From Polaromonas sp. (GTDB taxonomy: Bacteria; Pseudomonadota; Gammaproteobacteria; Burkholderiales; Burkholderiaceae_C): 64,000 bases of DNA. Of this stretch, positions 17,669 to 26,227 are shown one piece after another. The DNA is taken from the NCBI GenBank assembly GCA_028291985.1, contig JAQGNE010000063.1, forward strand, positions 1 through 64,000, given 5' to 3'. The notes below the pieces were generated by a model, which saw only the letters and a program-made list of their open reading frames with translations, searched no databases and was not told the origin of the DNA. The translations under genes and the position numbers were made by a program. Numbering within the stretch: the first letter of the stretch is position 1; each line of letters starts with the position of its first letter.

Positions 17669-18625
17669 ATGCTGACCGCGCGCAAAGCCCATCTCGACAC
17701 CCTGGCCGTGTCATTGCTTTTGGGCTGCTGCCTGTTCTGGGGCTTTCAGCAGGTGCTGATCAAGGCCACTATCTCCGAGGTGCCGCCCATGTTCCAGGCG
17801 TCGCTGCGGCTGCTAGGCGCAACGGCGTTGCTAGGGGCCTGGTGCCTGTGGCGAGGGGTTGCGCTGTTCAAACAGGATGGCTCGCTCAAGGCCGGCCTGC
17901 TGGCTGGCGGCCTTTTTGCGGCGGAATTTGCAGCGATTTACCTCGGGCTGGGCTACACCACCGCATCGCGCTTGACGGTGTTTTTGTACACCTCACCTTT
18001 CTGGGTGGCGATCTTGCTGCCGTTCTGGGTGACGTCCGAAAGGCTGCGCGGGCTGCAGTGGGCCGGCTTGCTCTGCGCCTTTGTGGCGGTGGTGTTTGCG
18101 CTGCGTGACGGGTTTGCCGCTGACCAGGCTTCGACGCTGCGCGGCGACCTGCTCGGGCTGCTGGCCGGCATGCTCTGGGGCCTGACGACGGTGGTGATAC
18201 GGTCCAGCGCACTGGTCAGGATTGCTGCCGAGAAGCTGCTGTTTTACCAGTTGGCGGTCAGCGCGCTGGTGTTTCCCATGATGTCGGCCGGCCTGGGCGA
18301 GGCCTGGGTCTGGCAGTTTTCAAGCTTTGCGCTGACCTCGCTGGCGCTGCAAACGGTTGTGGGTGCGTTTGTCAGTTACCTGGCATGGATGTGGATGCTG
18401 GGCCGTTACCCGGCCACCAAGATTTCAGTGTTTGTTTTCTTCACGCCGCTTTTCGCGCTGCTGTTTGGCGCGCTGTGGCTGAAAGAGCCCGTCACGCCCA
18501 GCCTGCTGGTGGCGCTGGTACTGGTGGCAATTGGCATGGTGCTGGTCAACCGCCAGCCGGCGGCCGCGCCGCTTTCGAACGACACCCGACCCCATACCGG
18601 CCCTGGCGGCACCACCCCTTCCTGA
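17669..18625 (+). CDS. DMT/EamA-family transporter
   Basis: Inner-membrane transporter of 318 residues with about ten hydrophobic helices arranged as two EamA repeats: the first from about LDTLAVSLLLGCCLFWGFQQ, the second after GDLLGLLAGMLWGLTTVV. The family usually exports amino acids, metabolites or drugs; the substrate cannot be inferred. The start was set at MLTARKAHL, dropping an 8-residue leader. The stop lies 14 bases before the aminotransferase start, so the two are probably one operon. Confidence 0.88.
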   Translation: MLTARKAHLDTLAVSLLLGCCLFWGFQQVLIKATISEVPPMFQASLRLLGATALLGAWCLWRGVALFKQDGSLKAGLLAGGLFAAEFAAIYLGLGYTTASRLTVFLYTSPFWVAILLPFWVTSERLRGLQWAGLLCAFVAVVFALRDGFAADQASTLRGDLLGLLAGMLWGLTTVVIRSSALVRIAAEKLLFYQLAVSALVFPMMSAGLGEAWVWQFSSFALTSLALQTVVGAFVSYLAWMWMLGRYPATKISVFVFFTPLFALLFGALWLKEPVTPSLLVALVLVAIGMVLVNRQPAAAPLSNDTRPHTGPGGTTPS

Positions 18626-18639
18626 GCGAGCGACTGAAC

Positions 18640-19833
18640 ATGAACGCGACCCCTCGTATCCCCGGCCACCGGTTTCTTCACTCGCCCGGCCCCACGCGCG
18701 TGCCCGACGAGGTGCTGAACGCCATGCACCGGCAACCGATGGACCTGGCCGACCCGCGTGTTGACGAGCTGATCGCCAGTTGCGAGCAAGGCCTGAAAGC
18801 GCTGCTGCAGACCAAGGATGCCGACCTTTTTATGTACGCGGCCAACGGCCACGGCGTCTGGGAAGCAGTGATTGCCAATGTTGCGGCACCGGGCCAGACG
18901 GTGCTGGTGCCGGGAACCGGTCACTTTTCAGAATCATGGGCCGTGCAGGCCGAGGCCATGGGCGTGCAGGTCTTGCGCACACCCTGGCGGGAAGGCTGGC
19001 CGATGGACATTGATGCCATCGAGCAGGCCCTGCGCGCCGATGCCGGACAAGCGATCGTCGCGGTGTTTGCGGTGCACACCGACACCGCCAGCGGCATGAC
19101 CAGCGACCTGGCCGCGGTGCGCCGCGCGATCGACGCCGCGGCCCACCCTGCCCTGCTGGTGGTGGATGTGGTCGCTTCGCTGGCGGCCGAGCCGTTTGCC
19201 ATGGATGCACTGGGAGCCAATGTGGTGCTGGGCGCCTCACAAAAAGGCCTGATGACGCCACCGGGCCTGGGCTTTGTGGCGGTTGACGCGCATGCCATGG
19301 CCGTGGCCCGGCGCAACACCGCGCCACGCTACTACTGGGACTGGACACGACGCCAGGGCCCGTTGAGCTACCGCAAGTTTTGTGGCACGCCGCCGATGAA
19401 CCTGCTGATGGGTTTACAGGCGTCGCTCGGTTTGATTTTTCACGAAGGGCTGCCACAGGTGCTGGCCCGGCACCAGCTGATGGCACGCACGGTGCACGCC
19501 GCCGTCAACGGCTGGAGCGAAGGTGGCGGTGTGCGACTGTTTGCCAGGGATGCGCGGGCGCTGTCGGTGTCGGTGACAACGGTGGCGGTGGGTGCGGACG
19601 TCGACCCGGAAGCGCTGCGCACCATCGCCCGCGAGCGTTTTCAGGTAGCTGTGGCCGGCGGACTGGGCCCGCTTGCGGGGCGGGCCTTTCGTATCGGGCA
19701 TCTGGGTGACCTGAACCCGGCCATGATCATGGGCTGCCTTGCGGGCGTGGAAGCGGCCCTTCTGGTCCAAGGCGTTGCCATCGGTGGCGGCGGCCTTGCG
19801 GCCGCCATTCGTGTGCTGGCAAACAGCTCCTGA
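18640..19833 (+). CDS. Class V aminotransferase (alanine/serine-glyoxylate type)
   Basis: PLP-dependent aminotransferase of 397 residues, fold type I class V. It has the N-terminal HSPGPTRVPDEVLNAM, the AANGHGVWEAV block near 67-77, VVDVVAS (PLP-contact Asp near 176), and the Schiff-base Lys202 in LGASQKGLMTPPG. The long upstream extension overlapping the transporter gene is not homologous; the ATG at 18640 fits the family N-terminus. Likely donors are alanine or serine with glyoxylate as acceptor, but specificity is inference. Confidence 0.88.
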   Translation: MNATPRIPGHRFLHSPGPTRVPDEVLNAMHRQPMDLADPRVDELIASCEQGLKALLQTKDADLFMYAANGHGVWEAVIANVAAPGQTVLVPGTGHFSESWAVQAEAMGVQVLRTPWREGWPMDIDAIEQALRADAGQAIVAVFAVHTDTASGMTSDLAAVRRAIDAAAHPALLVVDVVASLAAEPFAMDALGANVVLGASQKGLMTPPGLGFVAVDAHAMAVARRNTAPRYYWDWTRRQGPLSYRKFCGTPPMNLLMGLQASLGLIFHEGLPQVLARHQLMARTVHAAVNGWSEGGGVRLFARDARALSVSVTTVAVGADVDPEALRTIARERFQVAVAGGLGPLAGRAFRIGHLGDLNPAMIMGCLAGVEAALLVQGVAIGGGGLAAAIRVLANSS

Positions 19834-20112
19834 AGCCAGTTTCCAGACCCCCAGCGCTTGCCATCCGGGCAAGGCGCAGGGTTTGTTGCCAGGCCATGTG
19901 TAAAAGCTACCTTGCCTGATGCCCGGTGCTGCCCACGTCCTACACGGGCGCGCAGGCGCATGCGTAAGGTCATCTAGCGTGTCGTCGCCCCGGGGCCAGC
20001 GGTATGAATGCCGCCGGTATCGGTCACGCACACTGAAGCAGTTGCTGCCGGGCCCGGCCTGGCGCAAGTTCGCATATCGAAGGTACAACCAGAACAACAC
20101 CCGCAGTTCCCG

Positions 20113-21309
20113 ATGACCGACCCTATTGCCGACCCCTCCGCCAGCAGCGGCCATTCTGACGCGCCCCAGGTTGCGCACACCGCGCGTGAAAGCCATGCCG
20201 GTCCCGGCGACAGGCGTGGGTCTCATGACAGCGCCCATAAACCGCCCCCCCACGCCGAGGCACCTTCAGGCCACCGGCCGACGGTTTCGGCGTCTGCCTC
20301 ACAGGCTGCAGAGCTGGCCCGGCTGTCCCTGGGTATTGCCGGGTTTGTGCTGATCATGCTGATGGGGTGGCTGATGTTCAGCTCCAGCTCGTCGCCCTGG
20401 GTAAAACCGATACCCGGCACGGTAGAGGGCAGTGCCGCATGGTTGCCAGCGGACCCTGTGACCATGGCCCGGCAGGCGGGCAGCTGCGGCGCGCCGGTCA
20501 CGATGGCTGCAGCGCCTGGCGATGGCAAGCTGCCGCTGAAAGCCGACGTCACCGGTCTGTTGGAAGCGGATATCGAGTCCTTTGTGGTTATCGGCAAGGA
20601 AGCCGCGGCATCCGGGCGGCCACGTGATGCAGAGTCGGCCTTTCTGATGTCCTGCCGGGTTGCCGGGCAGCTCAAGGGTGCGGAGTCCCTGGACTCGGCG
20701 CGGGCCAAATACCAGCTGGGCTGGCTTTACGCGCAGCTTGCGGTGACCGGCGGAACCGGCATGGACGGCGCGCGTGAGGAAATGATGGGTCGCGCTGCAC
20801 AGCTGTATGCGGAAAGCCTGCGGCTCTTTGTTGTGCATGCCGACCAAGCGGGCAAAAAGCCGCAGCTGGTGGTGGAAACCACCATGCCGTTTACACCTGC
20901 TACACCGTCTATACCCCCTGCGGCTCGTTCGTCCGCCGCAGCTGATTCATCGGTTACAGCTGCATCGGGCGCCTTGGCCCCTGTTGCGTTGAATGCAACG
21001 GCACAGGTTGCGACGCCGCCCGCAGAGCCTGCGTCTGCAGGCTCTGAAACCCAGCCTACATTGGCATCGGCATCGCTGGCGTCCGACAACGCCGCGCCAG
21101 CGCCGGCTGAGGCCGCTTCCCGCTCGCAAAAAAGCCCTGCTGCAACCGCATTGGCAGCACCGCCGGCGGTTGCGCAGGCGCGCGTTGCCACTTCCGGCCG
21201 GGCCCGGGCCTCGCTGGTCAAGCGCTCCGATCGCCGGGTTCGTGCCGAACGCAAGGTGATCAGCGCCAGCGCTGCAGCCAATTTAGCGGAGCTGTACCGC
21301 GGGCGTTAG
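20113..21309 (+). CDS. Membrane-anchored protein with Ala/Pro-rich tail, hypothetical
   Basis: A 398-residue protein: disordered His/Ser/Pro-rich N-terminus, one membrane helix at about residues 72-90 (LGIAGFVLIMLMGWLMF), then an extracytoplasmic region. Residues 130-240 look alpha-helical and resemble a short TPR-like repeat pair (ESFVVIGKEAAASGRPRDAE, AKYQLGWLYAQLA). The last 150 residues are low-complexity Ala/Ser/Pro/Thr with a basic end (SLVKRSDRRVRAERK). I chose the start at MTDPIADPSAS over the frame's first ATG at 20008. Function unknown. Confidence 0.68.
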   Translation: MTDPIADPSASSGHSDAPQVAHTARESHAGPGDRRGSHDSAHKPPPHAEAPSGHRPTVSASASQAAELARLSLGIAGFVLIMLMGWLMFSSSSSPWVKPIPGTVEGSAAWLPADPVTMARQAGSCGAPVTMAAAPGDGKLPLKADVTGLLEADIESFVVIGKEAAASGRPRDAESAFLMSCRVAGQLKGAESLDSARAKYQLGWLYAQLAVTGGTGMDGAREEMMGRAAQLYAESLRLFVVHADQAGKKPQLVVETTMPFTPATPSIPPAARSSAAADSSVTAASGALAPVALNATAQVATPPAEPASAGSETQPTLASASLASDNAAPAPAEAASRSQKSPAATALAAPPAVAQARVATSGRARASLVKRSDRRVRAERKVISASAAANLAELYRGR

Positions 21310-21365
21310 GAGCCTGGGCGGCAACGCCTTGCGCCCATCAGCCTGTGTGTGCGCCGCTTCAGCCT

Positions 21366-23528
21366 TCAGGCAGTGCGCGCTTTCGCAAAATTCACATACC
21401 AGTCCAGGCAGGCTGGGTTGGTCATGGCATCGCGGTTTACCACCTTGTCGATGGGCTGGCCGAGCAGCAGCTTCTTGATCGGCAGCTCCTGCTTCTTGCC
21501 AGACAGGGTGCGCGGCACCTCCGGCACCTGAAAGATGTCATTGGGCACAAAGCGCGGCGACAAGGCCGTCCTGACCGCATCGTTCAACCGCGCCTTCATG
21601 GCGTCATCCAGGGCCTGCCCGGGTTGGAGCACCACGAAGAGCGGCATGTAACTGTCCCGGCCGAGGTATTCCAGGTCGACGACCAGCGAATCAAGCACCT
21701 CGGGCAGCGCCTCAATGGCGCTGTACAGCTCGCTGGTGCCCATGCGCAGGCCATGCCGGTTGATAGTAGCGTCGCTGCGGCCATAGATGATGCAGCTGCC
21801 TGACGGTGTGACCTTGAGCCAGTCGCCGTGGCGCCAGACGTTGGGGTACATGTCGAAGTAGCTCGACAGGTAACGGGCGCTGTCCTCGTCACCCCACAGG
21901 TAGAGCGGCATGGACGGAATCGGCTGGGTGCATACCAGCTCGCCCACCTCGCCGATGACGGCCTGGCCCGATTCGTTCCAGGCTTCCACCGCGCAGCCCA
22001 GCAGACGGCACTGCATCTCGCCAGGCACCAAGGGCAGCTCACGGTTGCCGCCGATGAAAGCGCCTGCAAAGTCGGTGCCGCCCGAGATGTTGCACCACCA
22101 AATTGGTGCCCCCACGCTTGTCGCTTCTGAATTCCGATTGTCCTGAGCCTGTCGAAGGATGTCCCCCGGGGGGGCCGTGCCTTTCTCGGGGCGGCCTGGC
22201 GCGGCGGCCTGTGGATCGGTATCGACCTGCCTGCGTAGCTTGGCGAACTGCGCGCTTCCCCACAGCTGCGCCTCGGGCGAAAGCGGTGAGCCGGTCGAGC
22301 CCAGGGCGCGCACCGGGCTCAGGTCGCCGCAGGCAGACAGGTCAACCCCGGCCTTCAGGCAGTTGGCGTAGAAGGCAGCGCCAGCGCCAAAAAAAGTGAC
22401 GCCGGTTCGCGCAGCAAACCGCCACAGGGTGGTCCAGTCGGGCCGCTCCTTGCTGCCACCTGGGTTGCCATCAAAGATGCAGCAGGTGGTGCCGTTGAGC
22501 AGCCCGCTGAGTTGCGCGTTCCACATCACCCAGCCGGTGGAGCTGTACCAGTGGTAGCGCTCGCCGAAGTTGTTGCTGCTGTAGCTGCAGCCGATATCGT
22601 TGTGCAGCCCCTTGAGCGCCAGCGCCACCAGCACGGTGCCGCCATGGCCGTGAACAATCGGCTTGGGCAGGCCCGTGGTGCCGCTGGAATAGACGATCCA
22701 GAGCGGATGGTCAAACGGTAGCCACAGCGGCTCGAATGCATCCGTCCCAGCATCATTTCGGCCTCCAGCCCAATCGAATCGCTTGGTATCAGCTATTAAT
22801 TCAGCAGCATTCAGGTGGTAGTGGATGACGGTGTGCCGCACGCTGGGCAACGCGCTGCGCAACTGCGCAACCACGTCCCGCCGGTCGATGTCCTTGCCGC
22901 CGTAGCTGACGCCGTCGCAGGCGATCAGCACCTTGGGCTCGATCTGCCGGAAGCGGTCCAGCACGGCGCTGGTCCCCATGTCGGGCGCGCAGATGCTCCA
23001 TACCGCGCCCAGGCTGACAGTGGCCAGAAACGCCACCATCGCTTCGGCAATATTGGGCAGGTAAGCCGCCACCCGGTCGCCGGGCTCGATGCCCTGTGCC
23101 TTCAGATGCAGCGCCAGCGAGGCCACCTGCTGGCGCAGCGCGGGCCAGCTCAATTCTTTCGCCGGGCCAGAAGCCAGCGTTTTTTCATCATGGCTGATGA
23201 TGGCCATCATGCCCGCGGCATGGGCTGCGTCCGCATGCTTCAAAACCTGCTGCGCGTAGTTGATCTGGGCGCCCGGAAACCAGACCGCGCCGGGCATGCG
23301 CCTTTCCAGCAGCACCGCGCTGTGCGGCGTGGGCGAGTGCAGCTCGAAGTAATCCCAGAGGCTTTGCCAGAAGGCTTCAAGATCAGTCACCGACCACTGG
23401 CGCAGCGCCTCATAGTCGTCGAACCGCAGCCCACGGTTTACAGCCAGCCAGTTCTGGTACAGGCGAATCTGGGGCGTGTGCGGCACTGTGCGCGCAGGAT
23501 GGTCCGGTGTGGTGTCAGGCGTTTGCAT
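21366..23528 (-). CDS. Acetoacetyl-CoA synthetase with two repeat-derived insertions
   Basis: ATP-dependent ligase that activates acetoacetate to acetoacetyl-CoA, used in ketone body and poly-3-hydroxybutyrate turnover. AMP-forming motifs are present: YSSGTTGLPKPI at 280-291, YHWYSSTGWVMWN near 325-337, GGTDFAGAF, GDWLKV and SGKKQELPIKK with the catalytic Lys near the C-terminus. Length is 720 residues against a usual 650-670. The excess is two in-frame blocks: residues 241-260, translated from the dispersed repeat, and residues 432-475, carrying a different repeat. All core motifs are intact, so it may still be active. Confidence 0.92.
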   Translation of the reverse strand: MQTPDTTPDHPARTVPHTPQIRLYQNWLAVNRGLRFDDYEALRQWSVTDLEAFWQSLWDYFELHSPTPHSAVLLERRMPGAVWFPGAQINYAQQVLKHADAAHAAGMMAIISHDEKTLASGPAKELSWPALRQQVASLALHLKAQGIEPGDRVAAYLPNIAEAMVAFLATVSLGAVWSICAPDMGTSAVLDRFRQIEPKVLIACDGVSYGGKDIDRRDVVAQLRSALPSVRHTVIHYHLNAAELIADTKRFDWAGGRNDAGTDAFEPLWLPFDHPLWIVYSSGTTGLPKPIVHGHGGTVLVALALKGLHNDIGCSYSSNNFGERYHWYSSTGWVMWNAQLSGLLNGTTCCIFDGNPGGSKERPDWTTLWRFAARTGVTFFGAGAAFYANCLKAGVDLSACGDLSPVRALGSTGSPLSPEAQLWGSAQFAKLRRQVDTDPQAAAPGRPEKGTAPPGDILRQAQDNRNSEATSVGAPIWWCNISGGTDFAGAFIGGNRELPLVPGEMQCRLLGCAVEAWNESGQAVIGEVGELVCTQPIPSMPLYLWGDEDSARYLSSYFDMYPNVWRHGDWLKVTPSGSCIIYGRSDATINRHGLRMGTSELYSAIEALPEVLDSLVVDLEYLGRDSYMPLFVVLQPGQALDDAMKARLNDAVRTALSPRFVPNDIFQVPEVPRTLSGKKQELPIKKLLLGQPIDKVVNRDAMTNPACLDWYVNFAKARTA
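22104..22235 (-). repeat. Second repeat type inserted in the synthetase gene
   Basis: Encodes residues 432-475, ahead of the conserved IWWCNISGGTD. It contains TCCTTCGACAGGCTCAGGAC (minus strand; plus-strand 22141-22160), a REP-like word I know from many proteobacterial genomes, next to a GGGGGGCC/CCCCCGGGGG-type GC palindrome. The core GCCTGTCGAAGG is shared with the thiG-thiS gap at 60440-60473. Confidence 0.7.
22749..22808 (-). repeat. Dispersed short repeat inside the synthetase gene, copy 5
   Basis: Read on the minus strand: GCTGCTGAATTAATAGCTG, spacer, then GGGCTGGAGGCCGAAATGAT. It encodes residues 241-260 (AAELIADTKRFDWAGGRNDA) in frame between HTVIHYHLN and the conserved PLWLPFDHPLWIVYSSG region. 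Confidence 0.78.
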
Positions 23529-23672
23529 CCCGCAAGGTTACCGCCTGCGGCGCCAAATCGGTACTAGGGAACCACCACCGGGCATGTTGCTTTGAAAGGC
23601 GGCCCGAAGACTTGATCCTCCCTTCATGGGGCTACCGCATCAACGCGTCGCCGCGACACCACAAGGCAGGCC

Positions 23673-24330
23673 ATGGACACGCTGACCGTCCCCACCCTGG
23701 ATGCCTGCGACTTCGGCTGGTACTTGTCGCGCATGGTGGCGCATGGTGCATCGGATCTTTTTCTGTCCAGTGACACGCCGGCCTCGCTCAAGGTTCAGGG
23801 CGAGATACAGCCTCTTAACCGTGTGCCGCTGACCGGTGCGCATATCGAAAAAATGGCTTACTCGATGATGGGCAGATACGCGAGTTCGAAACATCACTCG
23901 AATCCGACCTGGCCATGGCGATCGAGGAGCTTGGGCGCTTTCGCATCAACGTGTATCACCAGCCGTATACCGACGATGGCATCGCTCAAGCTGCCGCCGG
24001 TAATGCAGTCGCTGGCGATGCTCAAGCGCGGGCTGGTGCCCATCGAGGCGCCGCTGGCTCGGCAAATCCACCTCGCTGGTCTCGATGCTGGACGACCGCC
24101 ACCAGATGGCGGCACACCATATTCTGACGATCGAAGACCCGATGGAGTTGAGCATGTGCACAAGCAGTCCATCATTGACCAGCGAGCAGTCGAGGAAGCG
24201 GTTGGCAGGCCGACTCCAAAACCGATGTGGCGCTACAGATCCGGCCGCCGTTACGCCACAGCCCCGACATCGAAAGCCTTTGCATGGAAGGCTGAGGCCA
24301 CGTCCCTGGCCCGGTCGATCTGCGCATGAC
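23673..24330 (+). pseudogene. Decayed PilU/PilT-type twitching ATPase
   Basis: Starts as MDTLTVPTLDACDFGWYLS and continues ASDLFLSSDTPASLKVQGEI, the PilU/PilT N-terminal domain. It then breaks into other frames: EFETSLESDLAMAIEELGRF, next SLKLPPVMQSLAMLKRGLVP, then the Walker A part GKSTSLVSMLDDRHQ, the HHILTIEDPME Walker B-like segment, HKQSIIDQRAV, and finally VALQIRPPLRHSPDI. At least four frame changes are needed, the Gly-rich start of the P-loop is lost, and the C-terminal half is missing. No other pilus genes are nearby. Confidence 0.82.
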
Positions 24331-24404
24331 CTGCGCCGCGTTCTTGTGCGGGCTGCTTTTTGCCCCTAGCATTGCGCTCACTTTAAACACAAGGGGAGGC
24401 GGCA

Positions 24405-25703
24405 ATGGGGATGTTCAGCTGGACAACGAAAAGCAGCGCAGTGCTGCTGCAACAGGGCGGCGTGATTGCACCCGATGAGCGACTGCCATGGCCGCAAACC
24501 GCCATCATGGGCGTGCAGCATGTGATTGCGATGTTTGGCGCGACGGTGCTGGCGCCCATCCTGATGGGGTTTGACCCGAACATTGCGATTTTGATGAGCG
24601 GCATCGGCACGCTGATCTTTTTTGCCCTCACCGGCGGCAAGGTACCGAGCTACCTGGGCTCCAGTTTCGCGTTCATTGGCGTGGTGATTGCTGCTACCGC
24701 CTATGCGGGCAAAGGTCCCAATGCCAACCTCGGTGTTGCGCTCGGCGGCATCATCGCCTGCGGGGCCTTGTACACCCTGCTTGGCTTTGTGGTGCAGGCT
24801 ATCGGCACCGGGTGGATCGAGCGTCTGATGCCACCGGTGGTGACGGGCGCCGTGGTTGCGGTGATCGGCCTGAACCTCGCGGGCATTCCGGTCAAGAACA
24901 TGGCAGCCGGCAATTTTGATGCGTGGATGCAGCTGGTGACATTTGTCAGCGTGGCCCTGGTGGCGGTGCTGACGCGCGGCATGCTGCAGCGGCTCCTGAT
25001 TCTGGTGGGCCTGGTGGTGTCAACGCTTATTTACGCGGTGCTGACCAATGGCCTGGGCCTGGGCAAACCGGTGGATGTGTCTGGCATTGCCAGCGCCGCA
25101 TGGGTCGGCCTGCCAGGCTTCACCACGCCGGTGTTCAGCGCCAGCGCGATGCTCCTGATCGCGCCGGTGGCGATCATCCTGATGGCTGAGAACCTGGGCC
25201 ATATCAAGGCCGTGACCGCCATGACCGGCAGGAACCTCGACCCCTACCTGGGCCGGGCCTTCATCGGCGACGGTATCGCCACCATGGTGTCTGGCAGCGC
25301 GGGCGGCACCGGCGTCACCACCTATGCCGAAAACATCGGCGTGATGGCGGCGACCAAGATTTATTCAACGGCGGTTTTTGTGGTGGCGGCGCTGATGGCG
25401 ATTGCCATGGGCTTCAGCCCCAAGTTCGGCGCGGTGATTCAGGCGATTCCGCTGCCGGTGATGGGCGGCATCAGCATTGTGGTGTTTGGCCTGATTGCCG
25501 TGGCGGGCGCCAAGATCTGGGTCGACAACAAGGTGGATTTTTCAGACAACCGCAACCTGCTGGTGGCGGCCATCACGCTGGTTCTGGGCACCGGTGACTT
25601 CACGCTGAAGTTCGGGCAGTTTGCGCTGGGCGGTATCGGTACCGCCACCTTCGGCGCCATCCTGCTGTGGGCCTTGATAGGCCGCCGTAACGGGCGCATC
25701 TGA
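24405..25703 (+). CDS. Uracil/pyrimidine permease (NCS2 family, UraA/RutG-like)
   Basis: Inner-membrane nucleobase:cation symporter of 432 residues with the expected dozen-plus hydrophobic helices. Motifs: ATVLAPILMGFDPNIAILMS near 46-65, YLGSSFAFIG, MPPVVTGAVVAVIGLNL, the AENLGHIKAV signature with its key Glu, and GDGIATMVSGSAGG. The pattern fits uracil transporters (UraA, RutG) better than xanthine ones. AGGGGAGG before the ATG makes the start firm. No rut or pyrimidine genes are adjacent. Confidence 0.9.
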   Translation: MGMFSWTTKSSAVLLQQGGVIAPDERLPWPQTAIMGVQHVIAMFGATVLAPILMGFDPNIAILMSGIGTLIFFALTGGKVPSYLGSSFAFIGVVIAATAYAGKGPNANLGVALGGIIACGALYTLLGFVVQAIGTGWIERLMPPVVTGAVVAVIGLNLAGIPVKNMAAGNFDAWMQLVTFVSVALVAVLTRGMLQRLLILVGLVVSTLIYAVLTNGLGLGKPVDVSGIASAAWVGLPGFTTPVFSASAMLLIAPVAIILMAENLGHIKAVTAMTGRNLDPYLGRAFIGDGIATMVSGSAGGTGVTTYAENIGVMAATKIYSTAVFVVAALMAIAMGFSPKFGAVIQAIPLPVMGGISIVVFGLIAVAGAKIWVDNKVDFSDNRNLLVAAITLVLGTGDFTLKFGQFALGGIGTATFGAILLWALIGRRNGRI

Positions 25704-25792
25704 AGCGCTTCATGCCGCTTGCCGGCTCGGGCCTGGCGCGCGCATGACATGCGCCAGAAAGCCCTGGCCCGGCTGCGGGCACTGCGCCAGGG

Positions 25793-26146
25793 TCAGCCGG
25801 CTGCTTCGCTGGCTTCCACCAGCGCGGTCTTGACCTCGGCGAGTTCCCGCTCCAGGCTGCGGCGCTGCTCGACCTCTTCGGCCAGCACCTTGTTGACTTC
25901 TTCCAGCTCTTGTGCTGCTTCGTTGATCTTGATTTCCAGCAGGTCTGTTTTTTCAAGGGCCTGCGCCACATCGCCGGTTTGCACCTCGGGAGGAACTTCC
26001 TGCTTGAGCACCGCGTTGATGACCACCAGCTCGGCCGCCGAATGCTCGACCTTTTCCTTGACCGCCTCGTTCATGTCGATGGCCTCCGCCAGTGGTGAGG
26101 TTTGAGTAGCAGTCAGTGTGGTAGCGCTTGTAGGCTGATGGGGCAT
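25793..26146 (-). CDS. Coiled-coil protein, hypothetical
   Basis: A 117-residue frame whose last 90 residues form a charged heptad-rich coiled coil (EKTDLLEIKINEAAQELEEV, EVEQRRSLERELAEVK). Start is uncertain: the first ATG at 26146 has no visible ribosome site, while an internal ATG at 26074 (MNEAVKEKVEHSAAE) has GGAGG eight bases before it and is a good alternative, giving 93 residues. No membrane segment. Family not recognised. Confidence 0.62.
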   Translation of the reverse strand: MPHQPTSATTLTATQTSPLAEAIDMNEAVKEKVEHSAAELVVINAVLKQEVPPEVQTGDVAQALEKTDLLEIKINEAAQELEEVNKVLAEEVEQRRSLERELAEVKTALVEASEAAG

Positions 26147-26227
26147 GGTGGCGTCAGAGTAGATAGGCCGCAGAGGATAGCGTCAAACATACCTGCCGAC
26201 AACCCGGCGGGGCATGCCCTAGCTATG

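Noticed and set aside
18385-18639. In-frame N-terminal extension of the aminotransferase
   Set aside because: It overlaps the transporter gene in another frame and does not resemble any aminotransferase N-terminus; the ATG at 18640 is the better start.
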